Shown: piece after piece, positions 16,294-25,504 of the stretch
How positions within the stretch are numbered: the first letter of the stretch is position 1
Layout of the letters: each line of letters begins with the position of its first letter
Source: Flavobacteriaceae bacterium
Lineage (GTDB): Bacteria > Bacteroidota > Bacteroidia > Flavobacteriales > Flavobacteriaceae
Direction: 5' to 3'
Length of the DNA stretch: 42,873 bases
Assembly (NCBI GenBank): GCA_016649745.1
Contig: JAENXD010000002.1
Location: 1-42,873 of the forward strand
Notes under the pieces: model-generated
Databases searched by the model: none
Told to the model about the DNA's origin: nothing
Seen by the model: the letters and a program-made list of their open reading frames with translations, nothing else
Position numbers and translations under genes: made by a program

Positions 16294-17130
16294 ATGAAAA
16301 AATTAGTTATTTTATTAATATTTATTGGATTGAGTTCAAACTCATATACCCAAACTTTTACTGCAATGACTTACAACATTCGTTTGGATGTTGCTGTTGA
16401 TGGAGAAAATGCTTGGCCTCTTCGTAAGGAATATTTGACTTCTCAAATACGATTTTACGAACCAGATATTTTTGGAGTTCAAGAAGCAACTCCTAATCAG
16501 GTTGTTGAAATGTCAGCATTACTTCCTCAATACAATCAGGTTGGCGTTGGAAGAGATGGCGAAGGTAAAGGTGAATCTTCAAATATTTATTATAAAAAAG
16601 ACCGATTTATTGTAAAAGAAACAAATACTTTTTGGCTTTCGGAAACACCGAATGAAATTTCAAAGGGTTGGGATGCAGCCTTTAATAGAGTTTGTACTTA
16701 TGCTTTGTTGAAAGACAAAAAAACAAAAAATAAAATTTGGGTTTTTAATACCCATTTAGACCATATAGGAGAAGAAGCTCGAACAAATGGAATTCAATTA
16801 ATTCTTTCTAAAATAGCAACTCTAAACACTAAAAATTGTCCGGTGGTATTCATGGGTGATTTCAATTCTGAACCATCTACTGAAAGAATTATAAATCTAA
16901 AAAAAGAAATGAATGATTGCAGGGATGTATCCAAAGAAAAACCTTTCGGTCCTATTGGAACATTCAATGGATTTCAGCATAATGAGCCTGTAACTCTTTT
17001 AATTGACTATATTTTTGTGTCTAAAAACAACAAATTAAAAGTCAAAAAATATGCTATTTTAAGTGATTCAAAAGATTTAAAATATCCATCAGATCATTTA
17101 CCTGTTTATGTAAAATTGAGTTATAAATAA
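16294..17130 (+). CDS. secreted endonuclease/exonuclease/phosphatase-family hydrolase
   Basis: 278 residues from ATG 16294, one base after the GH16 stop codon; the longer frame from 16255 starts inside that gene. A signal peptide (about 1-20, ending YTQ) targets it to the periplasm or beyond. EEP-fold motifs are in order: MTYNIRLD, the metal-binding glutamate in FGVQEA, NTHLDH, MGDFNSEPS and the terminal SDHLPVYV. This DNase I-like fold covers nucleases and also sugar- or lipid-phosphate esterases; members inside PULs are generally thought to act on phosphate or phosphodiester groups. Tight coupling to the GDPD-GH16 gene suggests they work on the same substrate. Specificity is not determined. 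Confidence 0.88.
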   Translation: MKKLVILLIFIGLSSNSYTQTFTAMTYNIRLDVAVDGENAWPLRKEYLTSQIRFYEPDIFGVQEATPNQVVEMSALLPQYNQVGVGRDGEGKGESSNIYYKKDRFIVKETNTFWLSETPNEISKGWDAAFNRVCTYALLKDKKTKNKIWVFNTHLDHIGEEARTNGIQLILSKIATLNTKNCPVVFMGDFNSEPSTERIINLKKEMNDCRDVSKEKPFGPIGTFNGFQHNEPVTLLIDYIFVSKNNKLKVKKYAILSDSKDLKYPSDHLPVYVKLSYK

Positions 17131-17153
17131 TGAAGCTGTAAAGCATTAGAAAC

Positions 17154-17246
17154 ATGAAAAATAGAACAATAGCCCTACTTTTTATAGGTACTATTTTTGG
17201 ATGTACTCAAAAAAAAATGAGATTAAATCAGAACTATACTAACTGA
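17154..17246 (+). pseudogene. orphan lipoprotein N-terminus (gene remnant)
   Basis: A 30-codon frame, MKNRTIALLFIGTIFGC followed by TQKKMRLNQNYTN and a stop. It is a convincing lipoprotein signal peptide with lipobox TIFGC (Cys17) but has no mature domain. Nine A residues precede the short tail, so slippage or deletion probably removed the rest of a PUL lipoprotein gene. It could instead be a tiny genuine lipoprotein, but the position between two full PUL genes favours a remnant. Confidence 0.55.
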
Positions 17247-17275
17247 AGATAAATAAACCAAAACCAACTTTAATT

Positions 17276-18814
17276 ATGTCAAAAAAAGTAGTATTTATAG
17301 CATTTGTAGTCTCTTTAGGTGGATTTTTATTTGGTTTTGATGCCGGAATTATTTCAGGAGTCATGTCTTATGCAGGACCAGAATTTAATTTAAACGATGC
17401 CCAGACAGGATGGGTTGTAAGCTCACCATCTTTCTCAGCCATGATAGCAATGCTAGTTGCGGGCAGATTGAGTGATGTTATTGGGCGAAAAAAAATATTG
17501 ATTGTAGTGGCATTTTTATATGCAGTTTCAGCCTTGGCTTCAGCCTATGCAACTACCTATGAAATGTTGTACATAGCAAGAATGATTGGAGGATTGGCTT
17601 TTGGAGCTGCTTTAATTTTAGCACCAACTTATATTGCTGAAATATCTTCCGCAGAAAACAGAGGAAAATTAGTTTCCATTCAACAATTGAATATCGTACT
17701 TGGTTTTTTTGCTGCTTTTTTAAGCAATTATTATTTTAATAGATTAAACTCTTCAGGAAATTCATTTTTAACCGATGAAAATGTTTGGAGATGGATGTTA
17801 GGAGTTGAATTTATCCCAGCCGTTTTGTACTTTATTTTTATGTTTTTTGTTCCAAGAAGTCCACGTTGGCTATATACCAAAGGTAAAGTTGATGAAGCAC
17901 AAATGGTTTTGCATAGTCTGCACGATGAACAAACAGCAAAAATTGAAATTGAATCTATTGAAAAGAATATTGGCGAACACAAAAAAGATGAGAAAGTTTC
18001 AATGGTGGAACTTTTAAAACCATCATTACGTTTTATATTAATTGTTGGTCTGGTATTGGGTGTACTTCAACAAATTACAGGTATAAATGCAGTTTATTTT
18101 TATGCAACCTCCATTTTTAAACAAACAGGTATTGGAACAGATGCTTCTTTTGCATCTGGAATATTATTGAGTTTAACAACGGTATTTTTTACAATAATCG
18201 CAATATTCTTGATTGATAAAATGGGAAGAAGACCTTTATTATTAGTTGGAATTGCTGGAATAGCGATCAGTTTATTAGTATGTGCTTACGGATTCAATCA
18301 GGCTACATATGAACTTACTTCAGAAGAAATTGCACAGTTTGAAGATATTGATAACAGTAAATTAAAAGTTTTCGTCAATAAGCAATACGACAATGATATC
18401 GATTTTAAAAACGATATGAAATTGGCTTTAGGCAACCAAGTATATGCAAAAAATGAAGGGACTATTTTAGAAGCGGCAACAAACATTAATGCCACCTTAG
18501 TGCTAATTGGTATTTTAGGCTTTATAGCTTGTTTTGCTTTTTCATTAGGACCAGTAATGTGGGTAATGTTATCAGAATTATTTCCAAATAAATATAGAGG
18601 ATTGGCCATTGGTGTTATTGGTTTTGTGAATTCATTTATTAGCTGGGTAGTTCAACAGGTATTTCCTTGGGAATTATCAAACTTTGGAAATGCAATGAGT
18701 TTCTTAATATTTGGAGTCATAGCCTTATTCGGCTTCTTTATTTTACTAAAAATATTACCGGAAACCAAAGGAAAATCATTAGAACAAATTGAATTCGATT
18801 TAGTAAAAGATTAA
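17276..18814 (+). CDS. sugar-porter MFS transporter
   Basis: 512 residues with about 12 membrane helices. The sugar-porter signatures are present: GRLSDVIGRKK after helix 2, PRSPRWLYTKGK before the central loop, QQITGINAVYFYA in helix 7, DKMGRRPLL after helix 8 and PETKGKSLEQIE at the C-terminus. A hydrophilic insert of about 60 residues between helices 9 and 10 (around 345-400) is typical of Bacteroidota members. It should carry the final monosaccharide, probably glucose, across the inner membrane after periplasmic hydrolysis. The gene lies in line with the PUL enzymes on the same strand. Confidence 0.93.
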   Translation: MSKKVVFIAFVVSLGGFLFGFDAGIISGVMSYAGPEFNLNDAQTGWVVSSPSFSAMIAMLVAGRLSDVIGRKKILIVVAFLYAVSALASAYATTYEMLYIARMIGGLAFGAALILAPTYIAEISSAENRGKLVSIQQLNIVLGFFAAFLSNYYFNRLNSSGNSFLTDENVWRWMLGVEFIPAVLYFIFMFFVPRSPRWLYTKGKVDEAQMVLHSLHDEQTAKIEIESIEKNIGEHKKDEKVSMVELLKPSLRFILIVGLVLGVLQQITGINAVYFYATSIFKQTGIGTDASFASGILLSLTTVFFTIIAIFLIDKMGRRPLLLVGIAGIAISLLVCAYGFNQATYELTSEEIAQFEDIDNSKLKVFVNKQYDNDIDFKNDMKLALGNQVYAKNEGTILEAATNINATLVLIGILGFIACFAFSLGPVMWVMLSELFPNKYRGLAIGVIGFVNSFISWVVQQVFPWELSNFGNAMSFLIFGVIALFGFFILLKILPETKGKSLEQIEFDLVKD

Positions 18815-18876
18815 TGTGTATAAAAAAATAGTTATACAATATTGAATAAATTATAAACCAACATAAACCAAAAAAA

Positions 18877-20187
18877 ATGAAGAATTTAGTCACAATTTTT
18901 TTGTGCATTACCTTATTTGGGTGCAACACAAAACAACCAAATCCAGCATCAACGGGTAACGAAAACAACCCAGCCAAAGTTGAATTAAAGAAGACCAATG
19001 GAAAATTTGAATTGTATGTAAACAATTCACCTTTTTATATAAAAGGTGCAGGTTTAGAATTTGGCAATATAGCAGCGGTTGCAAAACACAATGGAAATTC
19101 CTTTAGAACTTGGAGAACCGAGAACGGACAGAAAACGGGCAGAGAAATATTAGATGAAGCTAAAAAAAATGGTTTAATGGTAACCATGGGCATTGAAGTT
19201 GCGAGAGAGCGTCATGGATTTGATTACAATGATTCCATTGCTGTAAAAGAACAATTTGAACGCATCAAAAAAGAAGTAGTAGCCTTAAAAGACCACCCTG
19301 CATTGTTAATTTGGGCAATAGGGAATGAACTGAATTTACGTTACACCAACCCGAAAGTTTGGGATGCCGTAAATGACATTTCAAAAATGATACACGAAGT
19401 AGATAAAAATCATTTAACAACCACAACATTAGCAGGTATATCAAAAAAGGAGATTGCTCAGATTAATGAACGTTGCTCAGATTTAGATTTGCTATCCATT
19501 CAAATGTATGGCAACTTACCTGATTTGCCTAAACTGGTTAGAGAGTATGGTTGGGAAGGTGCTTATATGGTTACGGAATGGGGTGCAACCGGGCATTGGG
19601 AAGTTCCAAAAACAAAATGGGGCGCTCCTATAGAGGAAACCAGCACGTTAAAAGCCGCTAATTATTTAAAAAGATATAAAGGAGGAATTGAAGCTGATTC
19701 ACTACAATGTATAGGTTCTTATGTTTTTCTTTGGGGCAATAAACAAGAGCGAACACCAACATGGTACGGCATTTATTTAGAGGACGGAAAAGAAACTGAA
19801 TCGGTTGATGTGATGCATTATATTTGGAACGGAACATGGCCAGAAAACGGGGCACCTCAAATTAAAACATACACTTTAGATGGAAAAACGGCTTATGAGA
19901 GTGTAACACTTAAAGCTGGAAAATCATATTTAGCATCCTTAAAAGTTACAGATACTGAAAATGACTCAATCAACTATTCTTGGGAAATATTACCAGAAAG
20001 TGTTGTTTTACAAGACGGTGGAGATGTTGAAAAGCAACCAGAAAGTCTTGAATTTGAAACTATCAACCAAAATAATGGAGACCTTACTTTTATGACCCCA
20101 ACAAGTGGAGTGTATCGCTTATTTGTATATGCAGAGGATGGAAATGGTCATGCAGCAACAGCAAATATTCCGTTCAAAGTAAATTAA
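18877..20187 (+). CDS. clan GH-A glycoside hydrolase lipoprotein (GH2 TIM-barrel-like, possibly GH158) with Ig-like C-terminus
   Basis: 436 residues with lipobox ITLFGC (Cys16). The catalytic domain (about 35-330) is a clan GH-A TIM barrel: WAIGNELN supplies acid/base Glu151 after strand 4 and VTEWGATG supplies nucleophile Glu234 after strand 7. It lacks the sugar-binding and immunoglobulin domains that precede the barrel in true GH2 enzymes. A C-terminal Ig/PKD-like module (about 335-436) ends in YAEDGNGHAATANIPF. This layout, a barrel followed by an Ig-like domain next to GH16 and GH3, resembles endo-beta-1,3-glucanases of family GH158. That family assignment needs a profile search; a GH2- or GH5-related enzyme is the alternative. 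Confidence 0.78.
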   Translation: MKNLVTIFLCITLFGCNTKQPNPASTGNENNPAKVELKKTNGKFELYVNNSPFYIKGAGLEFGNIAAVAKHNGNSFRTWRTENGQKTGREILDEAKKNGLMVTMGIEVARERHGFDYNDSIAVKEQFERIKKEVVALKDHPALLIWAIGNELNLRYTNPKVWDAVNDISKMIHEVDKNHLTTTTLAGISKKEIAQINERCSDLDLLSIQMYGNLPDLPKLVREYGWEGAYMVTEWGATGHWEVPKTKWGAPIEETSTLKAANYLKRYKGGIEADSLQCIGSYVFLWGNKQERTPTWYGIYLEDGKETESVDVMHYIWNGTWPENGAPQIKTYTLDGKTAYESVTLKAGKSYLASLKVTDTENDSINYSWEILPESVVLQDGGDVEKQPESLEFETINQNNGDLTFMTPTSGVYRLFVYAEDGNGHAATANIPFKVN

Positions 20188-20273
20188 ATATACTAAGAAA
20201 GCCTTTTATAAGTAGTATTAAATAGGTGAATGAATAGGTTAATATGCAGTAATTAGTTTAGTAATAAATAAAT

Positions 20274-22571
20274 ATGAAAAAAGTTTTACAAATAGTTTTT
20301 TTGATTGTAATTGTTTTGAGTTGTTCAACAATGGAGCAACCCAGAAACAATTCTCAAAAAATTAGCAGTTTAAAAACGAATGAAACCGAGCAAAAAATTT
20401 CAGCCCTTTTAGCCCAAATGACACTTAAAGAAAAAGCTGGGCAAATGTTAAATATTGGTTTGCCAGCTATTTTAGAAGGAGGATATTGGGATGCAAAAGA
20501 GCGTGCTGTTTTTAGTCAGGAAAAATTTAAAAAGCTACTTATTGATTATGCTGTTGGTTCAATTCATAATACACCTGGTTATCCTGCAGAAAGGGAAGAT
20601 TGGTATCAAATAGTTAAAAAAATTCAGGATTCAGCAATGCAAAAAACACGTTTGGGAATTCCTGTTTTATATGGAATTGATAATATTCACGGTGCTAATT
20701 ATGTAAATGGCTCTGTGATGTTTCCACATCAAATTGGGATTGCAGCAACTTGGAATACCGAACTTTCAAAAAAAAATGCCGAAATTACTTCATATGAATC
20801 AAGAGCTGCATCACTTCCTTGGAATTTCAACCCAAATGCCGATGTTGCAATGAGTCCGCTTTGGGGGCGAATTGGTGAAAGTTTTGGAGAAGATCCATAT
20901 TTAGTTTCAGAAATGACAGCTGCTTATATTCAGGGTTCGCAACAAAAAGGATTGCAAGATTCAACGAGTACAGCTGTTTGTATAAAGCATTACATTGGTT
21001 ATGGCGCTGGAAGAAATGGAAAAGACAGAGCCAATGCTCTAATACCCGAAAACAGCTTACGCCAGTATTTTTTACCTCCATTTGAAAAAGCTATTAAAAA
21101 TGGAGCTATGGGTGTAATGATTAGCTCAAATGCTGTTAATGGAATACCTTGTCATATCAACAAATATTACATAACTGATATTTTAAAAGGTGAATTAGGT
21201 TTTAAAGGTGTAGTAATTTCAGATTTTAGCGATATTGATTATTTAATAAGTGCACATCAATCCGCAAAAAATAAGCGAGAAGCTACAAAAATGGCTGTGA
21301 ATGCAGGATTGGATTTATTGATGAATCCTTTTGATGCTGATGTGGTGGATTACATTGTTGATTTGGTTGAAAAAGGAGAAATTTCAATAGCAAGAATTGA
21401 CGATGCCGTTACCAGAGTGCTGCGACTCAAATTTTACTTGAATCTTTTTGAAGTCCCTTATAACAATCCGAAAGATTACCCTGATTTTGCAAGTGAAGCA
21501 CATACTGAAGCAAATTACCAAACTGCAAGTGAAGCAATAACGTTATTAAAAAATAATGAAAATATGTTGCCTCTTGCTAAAAACAAAAAAGTATTGGTTA
21601 CAGGTTATACAGCTAATTCAATAAATATATTAAACGGTGCTTGGTCAAGGTCTTTTTTAGGCAGAGAAACAAAATTTAACGACCCTAGTAAATTAACAAT
21701 TCTAGATGCCATAAAAAAGCAAGTTGGTTCGACAAATGTTGAATTTGTGGAAGGTACCGATTATTTGGATGACATTAATTCAGAAGAAGCAGTTTCAAAA
21801 GCTAAAAATGCAGATTATATAATTGTTTGTGTTGGTGAAATTCCTGCAAGTGAAAAACCTTCGGATATTAATGAGTTGGAATTGCCAAAAGTTCAACAAG
21901 AATTAGTTAATAAACTATCTAAATCGGGTAAGCCAATTATTTTAGTAATGGTTCAAGGGCGACCAAGAATAATAAGAGAAATAGAGCCTTTGGTTGATGC
22001 AATTGTAATGGCTTACTTACCAGGTGATGAAGGCGGACGTGCAATTTCAGATGTTTTGTATGGCAACACAAACCCAAGCGGAAAACTGCCATACACGTAC
22101 CCAAAATATTCCGGAAATCACTTGACGTATTATCATAAAAAAACGGACATTAGAGATGCAGATTGGGGTTATAATGGCTTTTATCCTCAATTTGAATTTG
22201 GTTTCGGACTGTCTTACACAACTTTTGAGTATTCGAATTTAACAATTAGTACTGATACTTTAGTAGGTTCAGAAGAACTTAAAATTGCTGTTGATGTTAA
22301 AAATACAGGTACTCATGAAGGAAAAGAAGTGGCACAAGTTTATTTAAAAGATTTAGTGGCTACAGTTTCTCCAGATTCAAAAAAATTAGTGAGGTTTTCT
22401 AAAATCAATTTAAAAGTAGGAGAACAAAAAACAATTTATTTTAGCTTAACTTCAGAAGACTTAAAATCTATTGGATTGGATAATAGATGGATAATTGAAG
22501 AAGGAGAATTTGAAGTTCAAGTTGGAGGAAGCCCGAAAGAGTTACTTAAAAAAATATTTTATTACAAATAA
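20274..22571 (+). CDS. GH3 beta-glucosidase lipoprotein
   Basis: 765 residues with a lipoprotein signal peptide (IVLSC, Cys17). The GH3 N-terminal barrel runs from about 35, contains KHYIGYG and carries the nucleophile Asp317 in VVISDFSDID. The alpha/beta sandwich domain contains TLLKNNENMLPL and GDEGGRAISDVLYGNTNPSGKLPYT (described in parts). A fibronectin III-like domain follows from about 660 (NTGTHEGKEVAQVYL). It should release glucose from the non-reducing ends of beta-gluco-oligosaccharides in the periplasm, feeding the MFS porter. Length and domain order are standard for Bacteroidota GH3 enzymes. Confidence 0.94.
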   Translation: MKKVLQIVFLIVIVLSCSTMEQPRNNSQKISSLKTNETEQKISALLAQMTLKEKAGQMLNIGLPAILEGGYWDAKERAVFSQEKFKKLLIDYAVGSIHNTPGYPAEREDWYQIVKKIQDSAMQKTRLGIPVLYGIDNIHGANYVNGSVMFPHQIGIAATWNTELSKKNAEITSYESRAASLPWNFNPNADVAMSPLWGRIGESFGEDPYLVSEMTAAYIQGSQQKGLQDSTSTAVCIKHYIGYGAGRNGKDRANALIPENSLRQYFLPPFEKAIKNGAMGVMISSNAVNGIPCHINKYYITDILKGELGFKGVVISDFSDIDYLISAHQSAKNKREATKMAVNAGLDLLMNPFDADVVDYIVDLVEKGEISIARIDDAVTRVLRLKFYLNLFEVPYNNPKDYPDFASEAHTEANYQTASEAITLLKNNENMLPLAKNKKVLVTGYTANSINILNGAWSRSFLGRETKFNDPSKLTILDAIKKQVGSTNVEFVEGTDYLDDINSEEAVSKAKNADYIIVCVGEIPASEKPSDINELELPKVQQELVNKLSKSGKPIILVMVQGRPRIIREIEPLVDAIVMAYLPGDEGGRAISDVLYGNTNPSGKLPYTYPKYSGNHLTYYHKKTDIRDADWGYNGFYPQFEFGFGLSYTTFEYSNLTISTDTLVGSEELKIAVDVKNTGTHEGKEVAQVYLKDLVATVSPDSKKLVRFSKINLKVGEQKTIYFSLTSEDLKSIGLDNRWIIEEGEFEVQVGGSPKELLKKIFYYK

Positions 22572-22744
22572 AAAAATATAAATTATTAAATTACAAACAA
22601 AATACAGCTTTTGAAGATGTATTTTCTCCAATGATAGGATTATCAGGAAAACCTAAAAAATGGTTTATTGAAGATGATTTGCGCATGACAGATGAAGGAT
22701 GTGAATTATGGACCAAAATTTTAGCACCATACATTAAGGATTAA
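22572..22744 (+). pseudogene. C-terminal remnant of an SGNH/GDSL-type esterase
   Basis: Directly after the GH3 stop, one open frame without a start reads to TAA 22742-22744. Its end (VFSPMIGLSGKPKKWFIED, then DLRMTDEGCELWTK, then an APYIKD tail) matches the usual C-terminus of SGNH/GDSL acetylhydrolases. There the catalytic Asp and His lie in a DxxH motif, as in DGLHMNEKGYxxW. Here the histidine position is Arg (CGC at 22682), one transition from His CAC. The rest of the gene is gone, so this is debris of a former PUL esterase. Confidence 0.65.
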
Positions 22745-22773
22745 TAAGTCTATTTTAAATTTAATAACTAATT

Positions 22774-24591
22774 ATGATGAGGCATTTAATCATAAAAATT
22801 TTACTTTTTATTCCGTTTATTGCAATTTCACAAGAGTTGTTAATCAACACTTCAAACAGAAACACAACTTCGTTAAACGGAACGTGGAATTATATTGTAG
22901 ATCCTTACGAAACAGGATATTATAATTACAGGTATGAACCTTACGATCAATTACCTGAAAAAAATAATTCCGCATTTTATAATAATTATCACGCCTCTAA
23001 TAAATTAGAATTGGTAGAATATGATTTTGATAAATCACCCACATTAACAGTGCCTGGCGATTGGAATTCTCAATACGAAAAACTGTTTTACTATGAAGGA
23101 ACTATTTGGTATAAACGCTCTTTTGATTATTCATTTTTAAATGAAAATAATAGATTGTTTGTATATTTTGGAGCCATAAATTACAAAGCTGAAGTTTATT
23201 TAAATGGGAAAAAATTAGGCATACATGAAGGTGGATTTACACCTTTTAATTTTGAAGTAACAGATATTGTAAAACCAAAAGGCAATTATTTAGTCGTTAA
23301 AGTTGATAATAAACGTTTTAAAGAAGCAATCCCAACAATAAATACTGATTGGTGGAATTATGGCGGAATTACCAGAGATGTTAAACTAATTGAAGAGCCA
23401 AAAACATTTATTCATGATTATAAAGTCCAACTTAAAAAAGGAAATGCAAATATAGTAAGTGGTTATGTTAAATTAAACAATAGTTTAGGCAATGAAGCAG
23501 TTACTATTTCTATTCCAGAATTAAAAATCAACAAAACTTATACTGCAAAAAATGGAGCTATTGAATTTGAAATAAACACAAAAAAGATAAGTTACTGGTC
23601 GCCAGAATCACCTAAGCTATATGATGTTTTCATAAAAACAGCTCAGCAATCCTTAAAAGATGAAATAGGTTTTAGAACTATTGAAACAGTTGGTCCAGAT
23701 ATTTTATTAAACGGAAAATCTATTTTTTTAAGAGGAATTTGTATTCACGAAGAAAATGCGATGCGTGGGGCAAGAGCCTATAATAATGCTGATGCATTGG
23801 TAGCACTTAATTGGGCAAAAGAATTGGGTTGTAATTATGTAAGGTTAGCGCATTACCCACATAATGAATATATTGTAAAATTAGCAGACAAAATGGGAAT
23901 GATGGTTTGGGAGGAAATTCCGGTATATTGGACAGTAGATTTCACCAATAAAAAAACATTGAATATTGCTAAAAACCAACTAACTGAAGCCATTACTAGA
24001 GATAAAAACCGTGCTGCAATTATCATTTGGTCAATGGCAAATGAAACTCCACCTTCTGAGGCCAGAAATACATTTTTGAAAAATCTTATCAATCATTCCA
24101 AATCGTTGGATGATACCAGATTGGTAAGTGCAGCTCTTGAAAAACATTATAAAGATGGATTTAATGTTGTTGATGATGAAATTGGAAACTATTTAGACAT
24201 TGTTGCTTTTAATCAATATACAGGATGGTATGGTGGCTCATTGGAAGACGCCCCAAATGCAAAATGGAATATTAAATTTAACAAACCAGTTGTAATTTCA
24301 GAATTTGGTGGTGGTGCATTACAAGGTTTTCACGGAACAATACAAGAACGTTGGACAGAAGAATATCAAGAATATTTGTATGAACAAAACCTGAAAATGA
24401 TTGAAAAAATTCCAAACATTAGAGGTACAAGCCCTTGGATTTTAAATGATTTTAGATCACCTAAAAGAGTACTTCCAGACATTCAAGATGGCTGGAATAG
24501 AAAAGGCTTAATATCAAACCACGGTATAAAAAAGAAAGCCTTTTTTACAATGCAAAACTTCTATAAAAAAATGAAACTTCAATATCAATAA
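22774..24591 (+). CDS. GH2 glycosidase, beta-glucuronidase-like
   Basis: 605 residues with a signal peptide (about 1-20, ending AISQ). The full GH2 layout is visible: a sugar-binding jelly roll (about 25-205, with GTIWYKRSF and FGAINYKAEVYLNGK), an Ig-like domain (about 210-295) and a TIM barrel (about 300-605) with WSMANETP (acid/base Glu424) and VISEFGGG (nucleophile Glu510). The N-terminal pattern and length are nearest to beta-glucuronidases, though beta-glucosidase or galactosidase activity cannot be excluded. If it releases glucuronate, the uxaC-uxuA-kdgK-kdgA operon left of the island provides the catabolic route. Its start lies 29 bases after the esterase remnant, and only 2 bases separate it from the next gene. 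Confidence 0.9.
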   Translation: MMRHLIIKILLFIPFIAISQELLINTSNRNTTSLNGTWNYIVDPYETGYYNYRYEPYDQLPEKNNSAFYNNYHASNKLELVEYDFDKSPTLTVPGDWNSQYEKLFYYEGTIWYKRSFDYSFLNENNRLFVYFGAINYKAEVYLNGKKLGIHEGGFTPFNFEVTDIVKPKGNYLVVKVDNKRFKEAIPTINTDWWNYGGITRDVKLIEEPKTFIHDYKVQLKKGNANIVSGYVKLNNSLGNEAVTISIPELKINKTYTAKNGAIEFEINTKKISYWSPESPKLYDVFIKTAQQSLKDEIGFRTIETVGPDILLNGKSIFLRGICIHEENAMRGARAYNNADALVALNWAKELGCNYVRLAHYPHNEYIVKLADKMGMMVWEEIPVYWTVDFTNKKTLNIAKNQLTEAITRDKNRAAIIIWSMANETPPSEARNTFLKNLINHSKSLDDTRLVSAALEKHYKDGFNVVDDEIGNYLDIVAFNQYTGWYGGSLEDAPNAKWNIKFNKPVVISEFGGGALQGFHGTIQERWTEEYQEYLYEQNLKMIEKIPNIRGTSPWILNDFRSPKRVLPDIQDGWNRKGLISNHGIKKKAFFTMQNFYKKMKLQYQ

Positions 24592-24593
24592 AA

Positions 24594-25409
24594 ATGTCAA
24601 AAAAAATAATTTTACTCGCAAGTGTAATAGGCTTAATAGCATTTGAATCTTGTTCAAATAAGAAGAAAATAGTAGAAATTTCCTCACCAAAATATGAGTT
24701 GGTTTGGGCTGATGAGTTTGAAGGTAATAATGTCAATTTAGATAACTGGACTTTCGAAATATGGGATGCAGGAAAAGTAAATAACGAATGGCAAAAATAT
24801 GTTGAGGACACAGATAATTATAAGGTACAAAATGGGATACTAGCTATTACTGCAACCAAAACAGGCGAAAATAAAAAAGGAGGCTATACATCTACCCGTT
24901 TATCAAGTCTAAATAAAAAAGAATTTAAATATGGTCGCATTGAATTTAGAGCAAAAATGCCAAATGGAAAAGGGACTTGGCCTGCTTTATGGATGTTAGG
25001 TTCGAATCGTAAAGAAGTTGGCTGGCCAAAGTGTGGAGAAATTGACATTATGGAATATGTTGGCTACCAACCCAATACAATACATACAAATATTCATACC
25101 CAAAATGATTATGGCGTTACAAATAATAAAGTAGCCATAAACACAAAAACTGCTGAAGAGGAGTTCCATATTTATGGTATTATTTGGACAGCCGAAGCAA
25201 TTAGTTTTTATATAGATTCACCACACAATATAAAAAATACCTATGCTCCAATAGAAAAAAATGCTGATAACTGGGCGTATAGCCAACCATTTTATTTGAT
25301 TATGAATTTTGCTGTTGGCGGGGCTTGGGGAGGAGTACAAGGTGTAGACGAAACAATATGGCCACAAACTATGGAAGTGGATTATGTTAGAGTTTATCAA
25401 TTAAAATAA
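24594..25409 (+). CDS. GH16 beta-glucanase (laminarinase type) lipoprotein
   Basis: 271 residues, a single-domain GH16 enzyme with an N-terminal signal and a lipidation cysteine at 20 (AFESC, a less typical lipobox). LVWADEFEG opens the jelly roll. GRIEFRAKMPNGKGTWPALWM and GEIDIMEYVG follow, the latter giving nucleophile Glu149 and acid/base Glu154. VDYVRVYQ closes the domain. The EIDIMEYV form with the inserted Met is that of laminarinases and related beta-1,3(4)-glucanases. It is the last PUL gene, 2 bases after GH2, and has no GDPD domain, so the PUL has one plain and one fused GH16. Confidence 0.94.
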   Translation: MSKKIILLASVIGLIAFESCSNKKKIVEISSPKYELVWADEFEGNNVNLDNWTFEIWDAGKVNNEWQKYVEDTDNYKVQNGILAITATKTGENKKGGYTSTRLSSLNKKEFKYGRIEFRAKMPNGKGTWPALWMLGSNRKEVGWPKCGEIDIMEYVGYQPNTIHTNIHTQNDYGVTNNKVAINTKTAEEEFHIYGIIWTAEAISFYIDSPHNIKNTYAPIEKNADNWAYSQPFYLIMNFAVGGAWGGVQGVDETIWPQTMEVDYVRVYQLK

Positions 25410-25504
25410 AAGTAAGACCGTTGCACGGTAAATTTTTACAAAAAAATGGTAAAAAATTCATTCAACTATTTGAATATCAGAATATTAATTTGTATATTAG
25501 TGGT

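Noticed and set aside
18298-18609. 103-codon minus-strand frame
   Set aside because: Antisense to the MFS transporter, with no independent signals.
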